Program-made: the position numbers and the translations under genes
NCBI GenBank assembly: GCA_027382625.1
Contig: JAJKFJ010021464.1
Location: forward strand, 62,001 to 126,000
Direction: 5' to 3'
Length of the DNA: 64,000 nt
Origin: Tetmemena sp. SeJ-2015
Taxonomy: Eukaryota > Ciliophora > Spirotrichea > Sporadotrichida > Oxytrichidae
Shown here: positions 57,453-64,000 of the stretch, in pieces
Position numbering within the stretch: the first letter of the stretch is position 1
Layout: each line of letters begins with the position of its first letter
The notes under the pieces: generated by a model
The model's input: only the letters and a program-made list of their open reading frames with translations
Database searches by the model: none
What the model was told of the DNA's origin: nothing

Positions 57453-59928
57453 ATGTCTTAGAAACACAACCTGTGTCAGCAATTTAGATCCAAGCATAAT
57501 GATATAGACTAATATTTGCTAAATTGTGAATGCCTGGACTCTTTGGGCATAATAAGCGGAGATAAAGATCAAGAGAAAATGTCCAGTCAACCTAGACGAG
57601 CATCAAGCAAGGTACCCTCCTCTGGAATTATGACTGCACAAGTCGGAGGAATCACTGGCATAAATTAGATGGACTAAAACAATCTCTCCTCCGCACTTCT
57701 CTATAACGATTAGACAACCATGGCAGCCACCAGAGGTGAGATGAGTTCAATGATGAAGCAATCTCCAAATGTGACTTATTACAAATACTCATTATAATCC
57801 ACAAAATGTGCATTTTTGACTTAACACTAATAAAACAGCAGTGGATATCATCAAAATCAGGGAAGTGCTGGAGTTCACTTATTGAGCTCAGTTCAAGAGG
57901 AATTCAACCATATGGACATGGATAATTACGATACAAGCAAAGGTAGTATCAATTAGCAAATTAACACTTCTAAAATGAGGATAGGGAGTAACAACAACAG
58001 GAAATTGAACCAGAACAGATAGATGCTACAGTAGCAGTCACAAACACTCTGCAAAGTGTTCGAGTTTCACAGCGAGAATAGAAAGCCAGATAGGAGATTC
58101 AATATATAAGTAGAAAAAATAAGTCTTAATATATTTGAAGAATATAAATTGCAAGCATTGAGTCTAAATGAAAGAAGGCAATATGAATTCGACCTTTATA
58201 ATGAATTGAATAAAACGAAGGAAGGGCAGCGCGATGAAGATTAATCTTTGCTGTTCTACGTTATTGAAGTAAAGTGGATGCAGGATTGGATTTAGTTCAT
58301 AAAAAATGCAGGTCATCTCCCTCCAGAGATAGATAACTCTAATCTCAGATACTCAACTTTAAATTTATCTATTCTCAAGTAAGTAATTTGAGATAGTACA
58401 TATACAATTGGCGTCAGATGAAATCAGATTACTCAGGTGTTGACAATGATATAGAGTTGAAGAAACATCAAGACTATTTCGAGGTTTCAAATGGCCTTTG
58501 GAAGATGTTCTTTGAGCACTATGGCTGCAAACCTGTCATAAAAATTAGGTACTTCTATAAGTAAAATGAGGGCATCCTGTCAAGCATATATCGCGATATG
58601 GCTTAGAGCAGGGGTTCAGGAATGGGAAACTCTGAAATCAAAGTTTTCTAGGAGTCAATATTGGAGGAGAGTAAATCCTCGGGCAATAATAAAAGGAGAG
58701 GAGACAATAGAGCAAATGAAGTAAATGATGCTAATGTTTAGAATACTGATAGCCTTGGCCCAAAAGATGGAGGGATATAGAACTAGGACGAAATTCAAGG
58801 TTAGAGAATAGCAGGCAAATACTATTCTTCTATAAGAAACGTAGAGCCAAAGTACAACTTCCAATGCCTTAAAATGACTCTCAGAGAAAGAATCGAATAT
58901 GAGGAGACTGAATTTAGTAGACTTTAAAATTAAAACAGCTCTAATAAAAAGCAAGTCCATCTTTGTATTAAATGAATAATGTAATTCATATTTTATATCA
59001 CTCCATCTAATTAGCTCTGACTGGATTAATTAGTGGATGAAATTCACCAGAAGCAATAAAAATTTCAATTTCAAGGCTCCAGGTCCAATAATAAATGACT
59101 TCTTAGAAAGAGAACTCGTATTTAATGATAATGCACAGAATTTGAAGAAAAACACGCACTATTATTTCTTGACCAAGGAGGTGTGGGATTTCTTGTTCAA
59201 TATTTATGGTGGTGGGCCCGTTATTGTGCTAAATGGCCCAGATGATAGACTAAATTAAACCTACCTCTCAGAGGCAGGTTCAAATAAGTACGAACTATAG
59301 TCAGTTGCAAGCTCAAACCTCTCGAACCAACGCTCTGCTTACAATTTCAACAGCTAAGCCTAGTAGTTTGGCATGCAAGGCAGTAATCAATAGATGGCTA
59401 AGACCTATACAGTAGGAGATCATAAAAATCTGATAAATATCTCTGATGGTATAGTTGGCATCAGGAACATTAGCTACTACTGCTACTTGAATGCTTTCAT
59501 GCAGTGTCTAATCCCTATTGATGAAATGAGAGATCATTACCTAACTCAGGTCTATGCGAGCTACAAAACAGTCACAACGAAAAGAGATGACTTCGCCTTC
59601 TCAAATGGCCTCTATCTATTCTATAAGAACGTATTTCGCGCGAGATAGCAAATTATCGAGATCAAGCATTTAAAAGATGCAGTTGCTAAAAAGTTCCAAC
59701 CCATCATTTAATCATGTAACAAAATAGTAAGATAATTATCATGCAGCATGATAGTCATGAATTCATGGCCTTTTTGTTTGGCAGTTTGCAAGACGAGGAA
59801 ACACCTGTTGAAGGAAGTCAGTTTGACGGCAGTTAGAGTGATAAGACTCTAAGTCAAGTTTTAGAAGAATACTACAGAGCTCATCCTTCTATCAGTGAAA
59901 TATTTTTGACATCTTCTGTATACTAAGG
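57453..59928 (+). CDS. Ubiquitin-specific protease, N-terminal half (DUSP domains and catalytic Cys)
   Basis: Deubiquitinase of the USP/UBP family. ATG 57453 begins MSQKHNLCQQFRSKHNDIDQ. A first DUSP-like domain (LLFYVIEVKWMQDWIQFIKN, GLWKMFFEHYGCKPVI) and a second (HYYFLTKEVWDFLFNIYGGG) precede the catalytic Cys box at about 59456-59510, GIRNISYYCYLNAFMQCL, and the QHDSHEFMAFLFGSLQDE helix. An IES at 59703-59742 was verified. The half ends at pointer AGG 59926-59928 after FLTSSVYQG; the continuation (TIVTCGLCNYDS) is on the opposite strand at 61259. Smaller breaks near 57795-57840, 58385 and 58970-59035 are probably IESs. Confidence 0.88.
59703..59742 (+). other. IES, pointer ATCAT, in the USP gene
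   Basis: ATCAT at 59703-59707 and 59738-59742 bounds 30 nt. Excision gives KKFQPIMQHDSHEFMAFL in frame, matching the conserved Q-D-x-E/H-F box of USPs. Confidence 0.85.
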
Positions 59929-60057
59929 CACATGTATTGCATTCTGTAATTTAATTTTACAAATGAAAGGGGATTTGAAAATTAAGGCAAGCTGGCCTCC
60001 TAAGTTAAAGTGAGCCTGATGTAAATAGGTTTCCTAAAATTTTATAAGCAACTCTGA

Positions 60058-60525
60058 CTTAAACTTTAATAAATCTCGCCGTCCGAAAATCTCTTTTGGA
60101 CTATCTTTTATTATTCCTATAATGATATTAACATCTTATACTCCATGAACGCCAATTGGAAAGACTGGAAGAGTCCTACAGACTTCAAGGAGGAGAGAAA
60201 TGAGAAGACTAGATACGTCTTTTTGCATAATATGAGCAATAATATTTTACAATATAAGGTCTGTGTTACAAACAATATTATTTAAAAGAATTATTACTGT
60301 AAAAGCTTAAATCACGCCAGAGCAGCGAACCAAGGAAGAGTTTAAAACAACCTTACGAAAAATATCATCTCGAATGCTACTTATAATATTACATCATAGT
60401 TTGGTTACTCATAGGTGGTATTATTCAAATTCACTATAGGCTTATAATAATCTTAATTTCGAATATAGAGTACTTCGTGGTAAATCAAAGTAAATAAAAT
60501 TAAGCCTATCTTTTGCGTTAATTGA
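60058..60525 (+). CDS. Open frame within the loop of the inverted USP gene, possible MDS of another gene
   Basis: A frame of 155 codons without TGA reads SPSENLFWTIFYYSYNDINI then LYSMNANWKDWKSPTDFKEE and RNEKTRYVFLHNMSNNILQY, ending FCVN at 60525. The first half looks protein-like (Trp, Asp, Lys mix); the second half is AT-rich and Gln-rich through TAA/TAG and may be chance. No start codon context or family is recognised. It lies between the two oppositely oriented halves of the USP gene. Confidence 0.3.
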
Positions 60526-60587
60526 AAAGGTATACCTCTTTTATTGGGATCGCAAAGCAACAAAATAAGAAGTCTTTCAGTCATTTT

Positions 60588-61259
60588 TCAATAAGCTAAG
60601 TTTTGGTAATCTTTTCTGTCCTCTACGCGTTTGTAGAACAAAAGATATGCCTCCTAGCTGAGTGCTTCTTTTTCGGAGACGTGGAAGTATTGATCATCGT
60701 TGAAAAGATACCACTCTCCGTCCATTCGCTTCGAAAAAGCAACATAATGGCCCATCGCTAAGTTTCCTGTGTGCACTGTTAAACTAACCAGCTCATATAA
60801 ATCTTGACCTTATGCGATACGTAAATTAACAGTTATTAATTTTGAGAACGCTAATCTTGTCTGTAGCTCTTGGTCTTAGCGGCTTAACTTCCAGTTTAGA
60901 ACCTACAAAGATATTTAGCTAAAGAAGTGTTGTATCTTACTAGTTGAGGTCAATCTGGAGTGGATATCTGCACTTGCCCTCAAGTTTCTTCATTTTGGGA
61001 TATGCTTGAAAAGCGTTTGAAATGGAAAATGAGCACTTTGGGAAGGAAACTGAGCTCGTGCTTGATCTTAGCCTTGGAAACCTGTTTGCAGTTGTCGCAC
61101 TTGTAGCTGTCTGAGTTATCTAGCATGTCCTCATTCAGAAACATCTCTATCGACTTCTCAAGTGTAGACATGAACTAGATACTCAAAGCCATATAGGGGT
61201 TGTAAGTTTTAGAGTCATAATTACACAGCCCACATGTCACAATTGTCCTTTGCATACCT
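60588..61259 (-). CDS. Ubiquitin-specific protease, C-terminal half (catalytic His/Asp), inverted MDS
   Basis: On the minus strand from pointer AGG (61257-61259): GMQRTIVTCGLCNYDSKTYN, then STLEKSIEMFLNEDMLDNSD and YKCDNCKQVSKAKIKHELSF (paired CxxC zinc fingers of USPs: CGLC and CDNC). Then FLPKVLIFHFKRF, an intron near 60905-60945, and the His box NLAMGHYVAFSKRMDGEWYL with FNDDQYFHVSEKEALSQEAY and LLFYKR, ending DYQNLAY at TGA 60588-60590. It supplies the catalytic His and Asp that the plus-strand half lacks, so both halves are needed for an active protease. Confidence 0.9.
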
Positions 61260-61623
61260 AATTGAATTAATTACAATGTTGAAAATTGGAAGTAAATATG
61301 GCTGATGGGAATTCCCATCATTGAAACTTACCTGTAAATATCTTGTAAAATCGATATAAAATTGAAAAAAATAATCAACTTATTAAAATATCTTGTCGAT
61401 GATAGAAGGATTAGGACAGATAAAATTGCTATAGATAGCTGGAGGAGCGTGCGTAAGGAGTAAAGATTTGATAAATTAATCGTACAGCTCATCATAGTTT
61501 CATATTAAATATATACTTAAATAGGGTCAAAATTACTTCTACTATTATAAAACCAGTCTTCTTCCTCTTGAGAAAAATTGCAGGTGTTGGATTAAGTCTT
61601 ATATTTTATATGGTCAAAACAAA

Positions 61624-63930
61624 TCATATTATATCTAATATGGAACCAGCTCCGCTGACCTTAGGACGGGCTGTGAATCCTCTAGTGTTATTAAATTAAA
61701 TTCCTTTCTGTTTGTTCAGAGTATAAAGAATTTAAAATAATTTAATTATTGAGAGTGCTCTCATCAAGCAAAATATCTCATCTAAGTTGTCTCCGAGAGT
61801 AGCTTGAGCACAAGACAAATCCTCAGATTGAGACAGGAGCTAAATATTTTGGTCAGTCCCCTTGGGAAGGTCCAACATTTAACTCTGAAAATCTTTTAAT
61901 TCATGAAGTACCAATAATTATAATCTATAAATCTTAGAACTAGAGGGATTTAAGTTGGCCCTTGTAGATCTTATCCATTTTCTGTTTCTTTTGATACTGA
62001 CTCTCGCTTTCCTCATAGAAGTTGAGGTCTATGATAGAGTTTTAAAACTCAAGCAGGATTTGTTCGCACTCCTCTTAGAACTATAGCATTTCAACCAAAC
62101 CCTAGAATTTGTTCAGTTGGTTTGATGAGATGGGAGCTTTTTGATAATCGCTCTCTTTAGTAGACATAAAGTTATTAGAATAAGAGAAGGAATAAATAAA
62201 TTGGCTTACTTATGAATCTATAGTTTATCTTGGCTATCCTTATGGAAGGGTGGGGTGGCGCAGTCGCAATCTTCGCCACTTATCTTCCTGAGTTCATTTG
62301 GTTAAATCCCCTTGACACAGAAGGCAGTTCTTCCTTCGGTTGTTTCCTTTCTGTCGGATGAATAGATATCATATTCAAATTCACCCCTCCCCTCTGTAAT
62401 AACATTGAATTTTGTGCAGTAGAGGACTGAATGATTATGAAGTTTATTTTTAGCTGGCTTATCCAACAGAGTTAATGATTGCGCAGATGCCAGAAGCATG
62501 AGATCATCACTCAACTTCCTCAGAGCTGAATAGGTGGGCTCGGTTTTTGACGCCTCCCTTTGCGCTAAAGCAATTGAGTGAATATAAAAATAAAGTAACA
62601 CTTATATACAAAGTTTTCTAATTGAGTCCTTGGATTCAAGCAATTCCAAAAGGAAGGTTATAAGTCTTAAGGTTACGCTCTTCATTTTAAAGTTGGGAGA
62701 TTTTGTCGAAGTAGGCTTGTAATTTTTTCTGTCTTGTTTCATAGCAAAGCTTGATCATTGGTGTGAGGGAGGTGGGGAAAGATGGCAACTTAAGTGAAGA
62801 AAAGGCTTGCTTCAAACTCTGATGGAAAGTCTTGAGCTCACTGAATCTAGCATTCATGGCAAAGTCGATCGATTTATCTTTCGAAGATACTGTAAATGAG
62901 TAGTAAGTCGCTTATTCAATTATTTCATACAAGTTACAGTATTTAATTAAGAATGTTCAAGATGTTGATAGCCAGTGAAGGTTAGGGAAAGCTGTTCTTA
63001 GGGAATCTAATTAGAAATCTGCTTTGACATTAAACTTAAATTTTATAATTTACACGACATTCAAATCTTCCAAAATCTTTTTACCTCATAAAAAGTAACT
63101 TATAAGAAGAGAAGTTAAGAAAATTAATTCCTTCTAGATTTGCACTCGCCACAGCATTTTTGCCTGTTGCAATTTTTAAGTATTTTGTATATCAACGCCT
63201 CTTTTTCTTTCCTTGGGCTGCCTCTGCCTTAGCAATATCCTCTAGAGCAATTTTATAAATTTAACAACATACCTCTAAGATGAATGTAAACGTGGATAAA
63301 TTAATAAGTTGCAAGTAAAGAGGTTTTAAAATTAATAGGTGGAGATCGTCAGTGAGCTCCTCAGAGATCATTCCCTCTATATTCAACAGCACTCCATTCT
63401 CAAAGCGCACTTCTTGAGCTAAGCCGGTGTCCATCGCGAAGTAAGGGTCATACCGATGAATGGCCACATCACCTAGCCACTTAATTCTCTAGCTCCCTGC
63501 TCCGCAATGAACCACATACATCTAGTCTCTCAAGTGAACCTAAGAAAATGTTAGCGATCCAATTTAAGCTATACGTTTATTTTCATAGTTAATTGAAACT
63601 GTTTTTATAAAATTATAGAAATTAAAGTTAATTCCCATTAAGAAATCATTGAACTAGTGTTAAACTTATATCTAAGTTAATTTATGGATAATCATTTCAA
63701 GCTTTTTATAGTCTGAGGCTGAGATGGGAGGTGCCTTTGTTCCTGGAGGGAAGAAACTAAATCCTAAGTTGCTCTCTGGTCTCCTTCTTTAAAGCATGTT
63801 ATGAAGTAGAAGCATCCCCTTTGAGATTTAGTCTTTTTCCTATTCCATACTTAACTTCCTCTAAGCCTTGTTGCAGACTTTGACTTGTCACTAATCCTCC
63901 AAGCTCTCCATTTGCATCGTCTTGAGGCAT
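61624..63930 (-). CDS. PX-domain protein, unknown function
   Basis: The protein starts MPQDDANGELGGLVTSQSLQ at 63930. A region at about 63520-63340 reads MYVVHCGAGSQRIKWLGDVA then IHRYDPYFAMDTGLAQEVRF. At 62890-62690 a phox-homology (PX) domain is visible: MNARFSELKTFHQSLKQAFS, SLKLPSFPTSLTPMIKLCYE and TRQKKLQAYFDKI, i.e. the R-F-S-x-L/F strand-helix and the RxxxLQxYF helix of phosphoinositide-binding PX modules. Downstream comes KTEPTYSALRKLSDDLMLLA, then a helical segment (LVEMLQFQEECEQILLEFQN), then an acidic tail. The stop at 61624-61626 is the most distant consistent one and is uncertain. Several IESs are implied. It probably associates with endosomal membranes. Confidence 0.6.
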
Positions 63931-64000
63931 TCCGTATTTCAACCTTCTTCCCCTTGATTCAGATCAAAGTTATTCTTAGGAGGATTCAAAACTGCAACCT

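Noticed and set aside
1..64000. Bacterial-type operons, CRISPR arrays, tRNA or rRNA genes
   Set aside because: None seen. Gene structure, introns and the reassigned stop codons are ciliate nuclear; no tandem direct-repeat array or tRNA-like cloverleaf was recognised by eye.

Overview
This is germline (micronuclear) DNA of a spirotrich, hypotrich-type ciliate (Oxytricha / Stylonychia / Tetmemena group; the species cannot be fixed from sequence alone). Three things show this. (1) Every recognisable protein needs TAA and TAG read as glutamine, with TGA as the only stop. (2) Spliceosomal introns are short and GT-AG. (3) Genes are also interrupted by short AT-rich segments without GT-AG ends, bounded by 3-10 bp direct repeats; removing the segment plus one repeat copy restores the frame. 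These are internal eliminated sequences (IESs) with pointers. I verified 22 by hand, including one in a histone H2B gene and one in the catalytic domain of a DHHC palmitoyltransferase. No telomeric repeats are visible, so this is not a set of macronuclear nanochromosomes.

Layout. 1-10.7 kb holds a scrambled IP3-receptor-like Ca2+ channel. Its N-terminal block (8.9-10.7 kb, minus), middle block (1.1-5.3 kb, minus) and C-terminal pore/tail block (5.3-6.2 kb, minus) share a strand. The transmembrane block (1-1.0 kb) is inverted and joins the pore block through a shared 10-bp pointer. Two complete, unrelated genes (NOP16, TFIIF-alpha) sit inside the scrambled locus. 11-21.6 kb has two long coiled-coil/low-complexity genes and an 89-aa ORF. 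21.7-32.5 kb has a TRM11-like tRNA methyltransferase (split by an IES carrying an 809-bp inverted-repeat element), a kelch protein, a MORN protein, an ankyrin-DHHC palmitoyltransferase and an Alba-RGG protein. 33-44.4 kb has a large ciliate-type membrane protein gene containing a nested coiled-coil gene, then a Q/E-rich gene. 44.5-52.5 kb has UBA3 (N-terminus missing), histone H2B, an MFS transporter, a PP2C phosphatase, an archaemetzincin and a small gene. 52.7-64 kb has a SART3/Prp24-like splicing factor, a small CxxC gene, a ubiquitin-specific protease whose two halves lie on opposite strands joined by a pointer, and a PX-domain protein.

The genes are functionally unrelated housekeeping or ciliate-specific genes, each probably destined for its own nanochromosome. 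The shared theme is genome architecture: IES interruption, inversion, and interleaving of different genes. Coordinates of multi-segment genes are outer bounds, and internal MDS/IES/intron boundaries are given only where I could check the reading frame.
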